Of a stretch of 64,000 bases of DNA, positions 45,313 through 58,700 are shown piece after piece. The notes under the pieces were generated by a model that did no database searches, had not been told where the DNA came from, and saw only the letters and a list, made by a program, of their open reading frames with translations. The position numbers and the translations under genes are program-made. Source of the stretch: Trichuris trichiura (Eukaryota; Nematoda; Enoplea; Trichinellida; Trichuridae); NCBI GenBank assembly GCA_037903355.1, contig JBAJFE010000010.1, positions 372,001 through 436,000 on the forward strand, in the 5' to 3' direction. Position 1 is the stretch's first letter. Each line of letters begins with the position of its first letter.

Positions 45313-48300
45313 CTAAAGAAACGTTTCCATTGCGTTTCTTATAGGTCGCTCTTCAAACCGCTTGAGCATGTTAATAATCGAATCGTAACCTAACTGCTCA
45401 GCGAGCTGCAGCGGCGTTTCTCCGTTCTGAAAAGCAACACAAAAGGTTTAATCGCCATTAACATAAAGAAGAATATAAAAATGCGACATGAGGAATAAGT
45501 AACGCCATTCGAAGTGCGCTAACGAAGACAGATTTATTATTATTGTTATTATTATTGAATTTTTCTTTTTCTTCTTTCTTGTTTTTCTTTTTTCTTGCTA
45601 ACGGGTGCATTATTCAGAATAAAAATTTTTGTGGCTTTGCGGAACGCTCCGCGGATTGACGTTTAAAAATAAACGTTAATTTAACGAACGGGTTGCAAAA
45701 ATTTTTATTCTATTATTATTATTATTATTATTTTGTAAACTGTAACTTCTTCGTACGGGACCAAATAATTTCATTTTGGTTCTTTTACGGATTTTTGTCC
45801 CGTTGATAATTTTATTTTTTTCTTAATAAAATGCCGTAGCTTTCGGGTCAAACTTGACCCGTCATCAGCGGTCTAAGGATTGACGTATGACGTCATACGT
45901 CAATGCTGATGACGGGTCTCGTTCGACCCGAAAGCTACGGAGAAAAGTAAATAAAAGTTTATATCAACGGGACAAAAATTCCGTAAAAGAAGCCAAAATG
46001 AAAAGAATATTTTCACTGCTAAAGACAATAACGAAGACACCTAGAAAGAAAGCACGAATGCTTACCCTTGGCTTTCAGCAAACAATATATGGGTACAATT
46101 ATAAGAACAAGTAGTCTGAAGTGGTCTTTAAAGAAGCAAAAACTGGTAAAATACAGCAGGCTTTCTTAATTGATTTGAATTGGTATACTGTTACCAAAAG
46201 GTCCAAAAGACTAAACAACGTTAATCACCTGATTTCGCAGATTAACGTCAGCACCCTCCCGGATAAGTAACTTGGCAACGTTCAAGTGCCCAAACAAGCA
46301 AGCTGCATGCAATGGGCTTTCTCCATTTTTTAACAAGCCAAAGTAAGGTCTGCATTCCAACAGAGCCTCAACTACTTCGAAATTGCCCTTATGTGCTGCT
46401 TTGAACAAGGGCGTGGCACCATCCTGAAAAAGCTTCAACTGATTTCACAAAACCCATCTTTCCCCATTCATCCCAATCACCTCTCTGGCTTTGTCAACAT
46501 CTGCATCGTGCTTGATTAGTTCTTTCACCAATGCTACGTGGTTCATCTGACAAGCAATCCATAAAGGACTCGTCCCATCCTGAAACAGTCTCGTACAGAT
46601 ATGACTTGGGAAAGTCCACCTATACATTGCGGCATTTGTTCACATCGGCTCCACATTGCATAAGCATTTTCGAAATGGACATATGACCATTTTGCACCGC
46701 GACGAACAATGAATGGGCGCCATCCTGAAAGAGATCAGAATTTGACCTGCGATTTTTACATGGCGTGCACATAACGCGTACTGGCATACTATAATTAGGA
46801 TCAGAACCAGCTGCAAGTAGCATTTTCACAAGCCGACGATAACCTCTCTGAGCAGCAACGAAAAGCGCAATTCCGCCGCACTGACGAGGAAGCAAAATGA
46901 TTTAGGCATATTTAGATAAAATTACTTCTGACATGCTAAACCTTTCGAGCATCCACACCGGAACGTAGTAAATAGCTGACTGCTTCCTCATGGCCTTCCT
47001 CGGTAGCAAAGAACAAAGCATTTGCTCCAGTCTGAAAGTAACCTGTATACTAAAGGAAAGTAAAAAAGACGGTACTACATAAAGGCAACATCGGTGAGCA
47101 TTTATGCAAGCAATAACAGTAAGCTTGCATTTGGGAGCGACAAGACAAACGTCTGTCAAAATTCAAAAGACAAAGTGCCCCGAAAAGAAAGGTCGAATTC
47201 AAAACGGCATAACTATTGCGGCAAAAAGGATTGCACACTGCGCGATAAGGTCGACTTTTTTCGGTTATTTCCCACCTTTCTACTTAACGGAGTGATGGCA
47301 AAGAGTTGACAGAAAAACACCAGTCCACTTAAAGCACTATTCGCCGCTAATAAAATGTATATTAAAGAACTAAAACTTTGTAGTAACAACAATTTTTGCA
47401 CATACTGAGCTTGGGAGCGAAATTTTGAAAGCCTTTTACAACGGCATATTTGCTGAACTAACAAATCGACTCGGAAATTGGAACTACGCCGACCTCGTTC
47501 GGATGAAAGGAAAACATTGCTTACAGGAAACACCGCTCGCCTAAATGCGGAGTATTTACGAGCGCAGTTTACTCAGCCACGCAATCAACAAACAAACTGC
47601 CACTATCACTGCCCTATCCTCTGGTCGTTGGTCAACATTGACGACTAGAAATTTCAGTGAGCTAAACAATGTACAAGAATGACTCCTGAAGAATGTCACC
47701 AGGAATGGCTCCTAGAAGTGTGACGCGGCACCATTTACCCTCGTGCACCATCAACAGGAGTTCCGTTCGCTCCGTCTGTGGGCGTGCCTCTCATCATGAA
47801 ACGATTGCCAAGGCCAGCGCACAATTCTGACAGTTCCGCTTAAAGACCCTACAGTACATACTTGCTGCCAGATACTTCTCTTAGTAACATAATATGAAAT
47901 GGGTTATAACCTTTCGGAAAACTGAATGCCTTTTAACAAGCTTTGGTTGTTCCATGGTTGATCTCCGGCTCACGGCTTTGGTCTGTTTGGCGAGTCTGCA
48001 AGTAAACTTCAAAATGCTCTACCAGCGAAAGGATCTGCAAATTGTTGAAGAAAATACAGAATGATTCAATACCGTTCTGTTTTCTTTAGCCATTTGCTCA
48101 TCCATTCGCTGGTAGAGCATTTTGAAGTTTACTTACAGACACGCCAAATAGGCCAAAGCCGTGAAACGAAAATCAATCATAGATTATAACCTAAAACAAA
48201 AAAGAACGGCTCTAAAAGGCAACACAGAGTGATAGGAAATAAGAGAAGACAATATGCATGTGCAAGGAGAACAATAAATTTTCAAGCCAACATCTTAAAG

Positions 48301-48719
48301 TCAACTAATACTGCCAAATGAGGGACAATGGACGGAAACGGTAGGACTCAACAAAGCTCAACTTCTCTAAAAGTATAATTCGAAGTTTCATTAACGCTTT
48401 AATCCTCTTGTATAGGTTCAGGTGATGCACAGTAGCAAGACTCACAGGTCGGCAAAGGTTAGTGTCGGCTCCTTGCTCGACCAAGAACTGGATACATTCC
48501 ATGTGACCGTACAGGGAAGCAAGCATAAGTGCAGTCGTACCGTCCTACAAGTAATTAGAAATTACAGCGAGTGTATACGTAGCATTTCGTCTCTACCTCG
48601 TCGCAGCAGTTGACATCTGCGTGCTCTTCAAGCAACGCCCGTTTCAGAAGAGGTAAATTGTCATCAACAGCAGCCTTATGTAAAGCATAGTCAACGAGGC
48701 TCGGCTCCTTAAAGAGCAT
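45313..48719 (-). CDS. ANKRD29: ANKRD29-type ankyrin-repeat protein
   Basis: Eight exons: 48597-48719, 48446-48544, 46942-47031, 46782-46880, 46626-46724, 46481-46579, 46229-46423 and 45313-45426, all joining in phase 0. Four exons are exactly 99 bp and encode one 33-residue repeat each; the 195-bp exon encodes two. Repeat by repeat it follows vertebrate ANKRD29: a first degenerate repeat (ALHKAAVDDNLPLLKRALL), DGTTALMLASLYGH, TGANALFFATEEGH, CGGIALFVAAQRGY, DGAHSLFVAVQNGH, DGTSPLWIACQMNH, DGATPLFKAAHKGN...GLLKNGESPLHAACLFGH, and a C-terminal NGETPLQLAEQLGY. It is about 305 residues, close to human (301), with no other domain, so a cytosolic scaffold is likely. Start uncertain: ATG at 48719 or 48758. 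Two introns hold foldback elements. Confidence 0.85.
45735..46000. repeat. Foldback with two intact hammerhead-like arms, in an ANKRD29 intron
   Basis: Palindrome centred near 45888. Outer blocks CTTCTTCGTACGGGACC and TTTTACGGATTTTTGTCCCG are mirrored at 45965-45990. Arms: 45839-45868 (minus) and 45906-45935 (plus), both CTGATGA, C, GGGTC, loop, GACCC, GAAAGCTACGG, with different loops (AAGTTT and TCGTTC). Nearby TTA-rich microsatellites lie at about 45535 and 45712. Confidence 0.85.
47971..48163. repeat. Foldback of the GCTCTACCA/GGATGAGC family, in an ANKRD29 intron
   Basis: CACGGCTTTGG near 47971 pairs with CCAAAGCCGTG near 48153. Inner arms AAGTAAACTTCAAAATGCTC and its complement pair across a short spacer. 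The core ATGCTCTACCAGCG and its counterpart TTCGCTGGTAGAGCAT, preceded by TTGCTCATCCA, match the cores at 14.6 kb and 32.9 kb. Confidence 0.75.
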
Positions 48720-51700
48720 ATAAAAAGAGGTGCTTAAGATTACCAAAAAAACGAACATACCATGCTAGCGACGGGATGGCTCCAACTGGGATTACAACAG
48801 GGCGGAATGGGAAATTTATGTACGTCGAAGAGCTCGTCCGTCTCTCAGTCACTCTTGTTTATGCAGCAAGGAGCTGAGCTGAAGCAGGTTCGCAATTATG
48901 CCGTGCAACGTGAAGATTAAGAAACCAGCGGCCACCACCTCCACCTAAGCGCGCAAACTGTGTACATTCAACTTTGCTCTTCTCGATCACTCATCTCAAT
49001 GCCGTGCTACTTCTCTCAGAGGTAAATCGTTCGACCAGTTCATTGCAACCTGCAACCCTTCCGCCATCTTCAGCGCGCCGTGATTGATGGACATGGAACA
49101 AAAGCAGCGCCTAAGGAAGACGACCGCTTCGTCTGGTTGAAAGGCCAAAGCACTACTCGCAGGCAAGGAGTGATTGTAAGTTGAAGCAAGGAAACACGCG
49201 CCTTTAAAAATCCAACTGGATAGCAGGCAAAATTGTGAAACCTGTTAGGCACAGTTGTACGAACGCTTTCTTTCCTCTGAATGGGCGAAAGTCGATTTGC
49301 CACTGTTGCTGATGAACGGAGATGAGGTCATTTTCATTTAAAAAGTTCATGTACGCTGCATTAAAACCGGAATACGACAAAGCTAATTAAAGTGTGAGCG
49401 CTGACAATGCACCACCGCCAGCCATTGAAGAATTAATGAGCCAAAATAAGGTACAACCCCTTTAAGAAGCCTGTTATACTTAAAAAGAAGTGACTCCGCT
49501 TTTAAGTGACCGTTGAAGCAGCTGTATACTCCGCAAAAAGTTTCGGAATGGCTGAGGAGCTAACCGGCAGTTTAAAGCTTACATAAACTCGAACTACCGA
49601 AGTTGCCGATTCAATCCGACCGCACTTACGGTTTGAAAGAGAAAAACAAAGCCCAGAACTTTGCTCAGCGTGAAATTGATTACGGCTGACGCTACGAAGA
49701 GAAACAAAACCAGGTCATTCTTCCGCTTCAATGGTCACAAATTGTGATTCACCTACTAACGCTGAATACTAATGAATGGGTAACGAATGAGTTGGATAAG
49801 CAAAACAATGTGACTGATTCGGAGTGACGGTTCAGAAACCGCAAAAGCTTGAAGTGGCCAACAGTACAACAATGAAACAACAAACAAAAGCAATTCAGCG
49901 TGCACGTGACTTTCACGTTAAATCGAACAACCGTGTTTGAAGAACTCTGCCACGTAAGCCTATCTCTGTTTTTCAAATCTTTGGCTAAGCTTAACACGGC
50001 GAAATCTCACTGCTTACGACGAAGTAGAATGAAAGGTGCTCTGCTTATTCCTTCAGAACAAAGTAAAACCTATGGATTTGAAGTCCTGCTAAAGAGCAGA
50101 CGTTGATCAGATCTTCTTGCTTTGAAGGTCCTTACGCTGTCAAAAAATATTGCACTATAATACCCCAAAAGGGCGAGCTGTCACCCATCCAACCTATAAC
50201 AACAGAGCTGAGCGAAGAAAATACAGAAGCAGAAAGAAAGGATAGCTTCGGCAAAACCATTATGGGAGAAACTGAACTCAACAGCTTTCAAAAAGCTCAC
50301 GCTTCATCCCAGCAGCCCAAAAAAATGTTGAGACCTCATCAAGTCAAACAATATAGCACTGTGGAGTGAAAGCGGACTTGCTGGTCAAAGCAAGAGCATG
50401 TCCTTTAATGACAGAAAATGATGCTGCTCAATTCGCAATCACCCAAAGGGTGAACAGCCAGGCCTCAGATAAACACGTAAAAGCATGTATCCTAAACTGC
50501 AAGCCAGGAGAAGCTTACGAAACGACAAATACAGCATAGCGCTCATTGATCCTACCATGGAGACTTGTTATTGGTTGCTAGGAAGCTACAAACACTGCTT
50601 CAAATAGGCACGCAAAATACCGCTCTGTCTCAAAAGCTAAAAAAAGGTTTGTAACATGTAAACAAGACATCTCAGCGCTGCTACGGCCAGTCGAGCAAAA
50701 TATCTAGTCGCGAAACGAAAATAATGTTCAATTAATTGCATCTGCTCTAGACGTCGGCTACGTGACAGTATGCCTTCAATATAAGGCAGCCGGTCAACGA
50801 TTACTAGATCGATCGTATCCCCTATCCGTCGTTTGAACATAGCAAGAAAACTTGGAGATTATCCTTATATATTAGGACGTAAAACAGTGGCCACTTCTCC
50901 GAAGTAGGACAGGTAGAAAAGCTACGTCAGTGTGCTCGAAGTTTTCTTTAAGGCACGATTTAAAATCTACTTCACCGCGGCAAACGAAACTGAAAAACAA
51001 TAAATCTTAAGTCCCCCCTCCCCCCCCAAGGTATAGCCAACGTGATAAATAAAAGTCTACTGCTCTCCTAAACGAGCAGCGAAGGTAAAATCTGAAACAC
51101 AGCTATGCTTCGTATCTTCTAAAGGGGAGGAAAATAGGTTGGCATTGTTCAATCAATGCGTAACCGCGGGAAAACGAACCATAATCAATAAGTCGCTACT
51201 GGAACACTGTACACGTCATCGAAAATTCAATGCTCATTAAGCGTTTCAGTGGCAATTGAATTAGTAAGTTCAAAAGTTCCGCGTCATTTTGTTGTTTCTT
51301 TTAGCTTAACTTTTGCTAACAAGCCAACCAACAGCCTACACGTTCAGCGCTATTTTCTTGGCGCTTACAGGATTAGTTCAGAAAAAAAAACAGGTTCTCC
51401 TGTCCCTTGAAATGTGTGAAAACTCATCAATCTTTGCTTCAAAGTTTACTACTCATGCACGTCTACCAAAGCCCATAAAAGGAACTGGGAGATAACCTAA
51501 TTCGAACATTACAAGTGTCATAAAGGAAAAGTTCTCGAAACACAAGGATGCATCGCCTGTTATCCCCGTGACACATGGAAAGCATACTTCTACAATTTCA
51601 AACTTCCTAGTATGGGCAAGAAAATCTTTTGCTCAATCAAGTGCACTCCTTAAGATAAACTACCATATTAATTTTTTAATATGAAATATTAATAGTCTAG

Positions 51701-52751
51701 TTATACCTTTTCGTTGACAAAATAAAAAAATATCAACTACAAGTTTGATTAACACATTGCTTTCCTGTTCGGCACGTACAGATTAATGATTTTCAGGCTC
51801 TACTATGGTGCTGCTGCTTTTTCACATGATAATCATACCCAGATGATGATCTAAAAGAGAGAATTTTAAAAAATAGTTGAAAGTAAGCTAAAAACAAAGG
51901 CAAGCAAGTTACTACCACCGCATAATACGCGAGAAGGGAACCTTTAGCGACTGACAAAGGCTCCACTTAAGCCGGTAAGCCTTAGGCATTTGCACTCAAC
52001 AGAGTAATAGCTAAGCATGACAGCCATTTTTAGGTGACATACCTATTTACTTGCCTGCACTGACGTAATCCGACAAGAAAACGTCATTGTGCACAAACTA
52101 ATGAGCTCCCAAACACTGTTCGTGCATCTTCATTAGGTAACTTTACGTTCCCACCAATGCAATGGAACATGAAGCAAATTACAATACATGCTCATTAATA
52201 AACTTACTTTGGTTCAAAAATCGCGCTTCTTACGAGGTAGAACGAATATGGAAAGTCGACTTGTTTTTCCCACAAACTGATGCTACAAAAAAAAACGAAC
52301 TACGCTTACGCAAATTATTCGTCAAAACCAGAAGTATACTGTTCGAATAGGATATTGTCTCAGCTGGAATGTTTGCCCAAGCTGCTATTCTCTTCTCATT
52401 CAAAGCGCCGATCCCAAAAGAGCCATCAACGCAAGTCACATCGAATAAAAGTGAAACGTACGTTTCGGATCTTAAAATAAAGCTTGACAGGGCAATGCAT
52501 ATCAGGAAAAGCGTTGTCGCGTTTCAATGCAACAAGGGAAAGCGCTGGAAAATCGCTGCCATTAGCGTTGTCTCCACCATGACAGTACCTTAAACTTCAT
52601 TTCGTAAAGTGTCAATGAAAGGAAAAGCGCTTTTATAAATGATGTCACAACCAAGAACAAGATAACCGGTACGAGAGGGATCACGAGCCATTGACAACCA
52701 GCATAAACAGTGCTGAACGGCTAGCTAAGCAACGACTGCTCTAATTTTTTC
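48720..52751. other. Intergenic stretch between ANKRD29 and ARFGEF
   Basis: About 4 kb. Promoter/5' UTR of the minus-strand ankyrin gene should be at the left end, and the ARFGEF 3' UTR at the right. Frames up to 88 residues (50103-50369 plus) resemble nothing known. I see no bounded repeat apart from homopolymer runs (for example a C-tract near 51015). Confidence 0.4.
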
Positions 52752-55700
52752 TCAATGCAACTTTTGCCGTCTCTGAAAAAATTTCTTCAGCATCGTGCGC
52801 ACTTCTGGCTGCACGTTGAAATCGATCATTTCGCAGGCGATGTCGTAGAAAGCACCAAACAGTATTTTAAACTAAAATCGCTGTTGTACGGTCACTAAAC
52901 GTTGAAAAAAACCAACCTGACTGTCGCGAAGACGCAGAGTGCGACTGAATAGCAAAAGGACTATGGGAGTCCAAGCGTCACGATGTTTTTCAGCCTTCAA
53001 TGTGACGAAATAAGACAATGCCTCAATGCCCATCCTGAGCAGACGAAAAGTTTTACAAATAGGAAAAACGATGCTTGAAACCAGTCGTACCGGATTAGGC
53101 ATTTTTGCGTCTCCGCCAAGCATTCGTCATCTTTAGTTACATCGGAATACATGCGAAACATTATACGCAGCCAACAAGCTATGCTTTGCGTTTCTTGCCG
53201 CCAGAGATGGGGTTTGCTGGCGCCGGCAAATCCTTATAACGGCCACGATGAGGTCAATGGGAAGCTTAGACGCATAAAATCTACCGGATTTCCAAAGAAG
53301 GTTTCGTTGGCTTTGGTTGGCATTGAAACGTCTGGCCCAATTAAACGACTCCAACAGTGAGTCCGACAGGTCGAACAACTGCCTAGCTGTCAGCATGCAA
53401 TACAATCCTTGGTCTTGTTGATGAAATTCCGTTTCTTCAAGGCGCACACCCTGTTTAAGGAACGACAACAACGATGCACTTCAATCCGGATGAAGTTGAA
53501 GTAGAGCAGCATTTACCCTGGCATCTGCAAAGTTCTGTTCATCATCTCGGCGTGAAGTTGCAGGATAGAACAAAACAGCGTCCAGACTTTGAATAAGCTC
53601 CAGCTGAATAATGCACTGAATTTGCATTGCTCTGAGCAATGAAATGTCAGTCTGTTTTTCCCCTACAAAAGATCAACAAATCAACGCCGGAAATAAATCT
53701 GTCTAAATAGGTTCTTTAGGGAGAAAGCAAATGAAAGCTCCTATCCACTAGGTTTCTACTAGAAAAGATCTGCATATTTTAATTAATAGCGCAGTCATAC
53801 AAAGGTTGAGAGATTTCCGTTAAGTTTTTGCCCATTTGCGACCTTTGGCAAAGCAAAGAACCGTTATTACAGCAATCGCTCAGAATACTGTATGTTACCC
53901 CAATGCGCACGTAAAGAAGGGGCCAGTTTAACATGAAAATTCACAGTCCCGTACCAAGATGTTACATTAACAAAACCATACAGGGTGTGTACGGAACACC
54001 TTTTCTGTCAGCGGCAAGACATCTGGAACAGATAGGTATTAAGGCGGGTCTTATACAAGGACAACTAATCTTCCTGTTGAAATGCAGAGACCATCGAACC
54101 CTACCCAAGTTTTTCTAGCTAAAATGGGGACAGAACCTGGATAGCCACTGCAAAAAAATCTTGTTTTCAACTGGAATGCCTCTACTAAGAAATGTTGTAA
54201 GAAAACACAGATCTACATTAGCGAAACTACGAGCAGACTACAGTAGCACACTGGGTTTCCTCAGAAGCTGGCTACACAAAACATTTTACGAAGCCTTGGT
54301 CAGACATGTGAACTTTGACACAAAAACAGTTTGAATATCGCAAAAACAGGTACTAAAAAAATTTGATAGCCTCCAAGTTAGATTCCCGATGACATCTCCA
54401 AACTCCTACAGAAATACCCCGCAAAGAACCACTGAGTTAGAGCTAAACACAACGGTAGTAAATCTCAGCTCCTCCTCTCTAAGTGAAAGTGAAAAGACTA
54501 TACTATGAAAAAAAACTGAACTTTGTGCCAACTCCTAAACAACCACATGTTCTCGACATTATTGCCTCAGTCGAAAACAGCCTATCCTCCGTTGACCCGC
54601 AGAAAGCCACATAGATAAAGCACAATTTGTCTACATTAATTCTGGATTACCACTCCAAATCTAAGCCAACTTGAAGTAAACTGCTTGAATCAACCTAAAA
54701 GGCAACCTAATAGAATTATCACTAAAGCAGATAAAGGCAATAGAATTGTTTTACTCGACAGAACGACCTACACTGAAAACATGACAACGATCTTGAACAC
54801 CAACAGTTATACACCTCTGCCCAATGACCCTACAGAAACGTACAGAAAAAATCTTCGTTCTCTTCTCATCGCATACGGCGCAGAAACCAAGGAACCAGAA
54901 ACCATCAAAATAGCTACGCATCTCAAATTCACATAGAGTTATAGGCCGCTTGAGCTCTACGGTCTTCCAAAAGTGCACAAACCAGAGGTTCCATTGAGAC
55001 CAATGGTTTCTACTATTAACAGTACCACAAGTGAACTCAGACGGTATTTAAAAAAGATCATCAGACCTCTAACTGGCAACGAACCGTCCTTCGTCAAAAA
55101 TAGCAAAACTTTCGTCAACGAGATACGAAACTACCACATGGAACTGGATGAGGTTCTAGTCAGTTACGATGTGAAAGATTTATTCCCTATCATTCCAATT
55201 TCAGACACTTTCGAAACTTTATACACTATCCTCAATATAGATACAAATCTACTTAGCAGAACTAAGTTAAATCCTTTTCATAATGTCAAGCTAGTATCTT
55301 TCTGCATGCAAGAGGGCATTTACTTTATTTTTGATAAAAAGTTCTACAAGCAATCTAGCGGAGTCCCTATGGGCAGCTAGCTCACTATCTCTTGCCCTGG
55401 AGGAAATCTTCATGCAAAGTTTTGAAACGCAAATGTTGGAAACTGTAGACAGACAAATCGCTCCATGACTATTTAAAAGATATGTAGATGACATCTTCGT
55501 CATTGTAAAAGATGGAAAAGAAGAACAATTTCTACAGTTCCTAAACAGCATACGCCCAAATCAAATTATCTTCACAATGGAAAAAGAAGAAAATAAAACC
55601 CTTCCCTTCCTAAACGCCCTGATTATTCGCACAAATCAAGGACTCAAAACTAGACTATACAGAAAACCCGCACATACGGACCGATACCTCAACTTCTTAT

Positions 55701-58700
55701 CGCATCATCCACGATTGGTAATGCGTGGAATCCTCTCTGGAATGATTAATAGAGCAATCAATTTATGCGATCTCGAACTTCTCCAATCAGAGCTTGACTA
55801 CATGAGAAAGATTTTCTACAAAAACGACTATCCGAAATCTTTTATTGACAATGTGTTCAAGTACAAACTTCGCAAGCAGGAATCACGCCAACCAAATATC
55901 TTGCCCAATACACGTTTAGTTATCCCCTAAGGGGCAGGACTAGGAGAAGAGATTGTCCAGCTAGGAAGACGATTAGGGTTCCGAGTCTTTTTCAAGAGTT
56001 TCCCCAACCTCAAGACAATTCTTTGTAAGGACAAAACAAAAAACAGCGCTAGTCTACGCAATCGAATTTCCTTGTTCAAGAATTAACATTGGTGAAACGA
56101 GCAACACACTACAACATAGGTTCAGTGAACACTTTAAAAAGTTCACAAGTTGCAATAACGCGAAAGCCATACTTAACAGTAGCGGCATTGCAACTCCACA
56201 GCGAGGTAGACCAATATTGGGCCCGAAAATTACAATGGAAAAAGCCAAACAAGCCTCTGCTGTAGTGGAACATGCAACACAATGTATTAAGCCGCTCCAA
56301 GCAAGTCTTATGTTATGAAAATAACTTACGGTTACGAAGAATCAAAGAAGCCCTATACATAAGACACAGTCTGATTTTCAACCGCGATCAGGGAGCGGAC
56401 ATAAATGAACTATGGACAAATATTGTGACACGATACATTTGCTGCTCGCTAAATGGTTGACGTACAAAAACACTTGGAACAAACAATTAACACACATGAA
56501 ACAAATGGGAAATGGATAAAATTACATAGTACATGGAACAATCAAGAAGAAACGTCTTGACAAGTATGGAACACAAATGAAAAATGGATACAAAGAAACC
56601 TGAATTAACAACGGAAGAAAGTGTCTTCAAAAACAAATCAACAAGCATACAGAAATACTACAAGCTATACAGGACAAGAGCAGAAGATAGCTGACAGACA
56701 CAAAGAAAAAAACCACCAATAGAAGACTTTAAAAACGCTCGCTTTAAACCCTTAGAAACGATAGCAGGCTGAATTCGCGCTCACAAATTATATTTATAAT
56801 TTAAGACCGCTGAAGATGAGCCACGGTTGACCCGAAAGCTTCGGAGAATTAAAAGTTTTTAAACGGGACATACATTCCGTATAAGAAACAGTTTAACAAT
56901 AACAAGAATAGTACAAATACGCCGCATAATGGAAATAAAAGCACTTGGAAGACAATAAAAGCGGAAAATATTAATATATCTCCCAAACAGGACGTAAAAC
57001 GAGCCGAAAAATACTAATACGCAAATTTCGAACGGAAAACACATCTATTACCAAAGCGCAGTCGGAACAACTTTCTTGGAAGCTACTTACGGTTCGTCGA
57101 AGGCAAGTGAACTTTCAACTATGTTCTACTTCCAAAATTAGGAGTCAAAAAAAAATTTCTCAGCCCAGATAACGGCTCAAAGTCAAGTCTACCGATAAGC
57201 ACATGCTTTTTCTCATTGCGGGCGCACAGTTTTCAATTAAAGCGGTCATGAAGAACGATTGCAGGTCTATATATGGAACATGGAAAGAAAGCACAAAACT
57301 AACTTTCAAAACTAACGCACAGATGCGGTTGGGCCACCACATGTTTACAAAAGTAAAATCACTATCGATGCACAATGCTTCTACGGATAAACCTAGTTGG
57401 ATATACAATGACGAAAGCGAAAGCTGTCAAGGCATTTTTGTCAAACTTTTCAACAACCATTCAATTGAAAATTAAAATTTTTTGTAGAGCGTCTAGCTGA
57501 CCTGCTGAATAACCGGTACGATTCAAAGGGATCGTCCCGTCGCCGGAAATTCTTCGTAGCGGGTTCTGATCGCGCAGATGCTCATCGCATGTGTTCTAAC
57601 AGATAACAACAGCATGTCATCACGTAAAGACAATACTGCCAGGATGTGTATGCCCACCGGTGTGACGGACGTAAGATCGACCTCGTCGGTCAATGATAAC
57701 CAATTCGAGTTGTTGGCATTAGGCGACTGCTCGTTCACCGTCGGCTTCCAGTCCAATAAGCTGTAAACAAAATTCTGACGTTTTAACGTGCCGATAAAAC
57801 AATGGCCAATAAAGGACTAACCGCTCAGGCTGAGTATCGTGGAACAGCTTGATCACAAGATCGACTGTCCGTTGGCGCACTTCAGGAGTAAACTCACCGC
57901 AATTCGAAATTATAAAGTTTTCCAAACAATTAACAGCCGACCGAGCTAATTGTTCGTAATCTTCGAAAAAAGCAAAGTGTCAAATTTGGCAGGCAATGAA
58001 CTTATGTAAAAACAAGCGGCTACTTTGCTGGACGGTCCAAACGAGCAAAGAGTAGAAGTCTGTGAGAATCACCGAGCTCAACGTATTGTAGTACTGCGTG
58101 AAAACATCAACAATGGCGTATAATGCGTGATTGCACGTGGTCAACATCCATTCAGCCTTCTGGAAAAAGGAGAATCATTGTATAGCGGGCTTATTCGGTG
58201 CCAGCAGAGGGTCAATGCCCACCTCGTTCTGCTGTTCGGGCAGCTTCATCATGTCAAATATGCGGAAAATCACTTGGAACAAGTCTTTCCACCATTCGTC
58301 ACGAAATTCTTCTCCGTAAGTTTTCACTATTTCAAAGAGTACCGTCAGACCTCTTAAAAGAAGAACAAAATTCAATGAGGATTTTGGAAAAACAATACAT
58401 GCCTTGTTCTAACGTCCAACTTGCATCGACTAATTATGCAAGATAATTCGAACAGTATTGGAAACCAACCGCGCAACCAAACGCGCTCAGACTCAGGCAT
58501 TGTGGCGTCCTCCCATTGGTGATCTCCAAAGAGCTGAAAATTGAAAAATATGATCGCATAACCGCGTATGGGATGGGAGACTGACTTTGCTATTGGCTAC
58601 AACATATCTAGCGCATAGTCGAATCAGTCTGATAGCTTCCATGCTAACGTCGGGAAAGGATGCGTTGCATGCATATTCAGCCAGGCACTTGATTGCTTCT

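Larger units (their letters stand above)
53900..56890 (+). mobile_element. Decayed Penelope-like element in an ARFGEF intron
   Basis: Opposite in orientation to the host gene, inside the 3.8-kb intron 53663-57501. Reverse-transcriptase blocks in order: [70 protein letters not shown] and [14 protein letters not shown], then a conserved [20 protein letters not shown]. The GIY-YIG endonuclease remnant ([20 protein letters not shown]) follows at about 56085. Several in-frame stops (for example about 54116, 54935 and 55378) and frameshifts mean it is inactive. The 3' end carries a hammerhead-like arm at 56810-56839 plus the outer TTTTTAAACGGGACATACAT block shared with the foldback elements. The 5' end is not defined and may be truncated. 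Confidence 0.88.
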
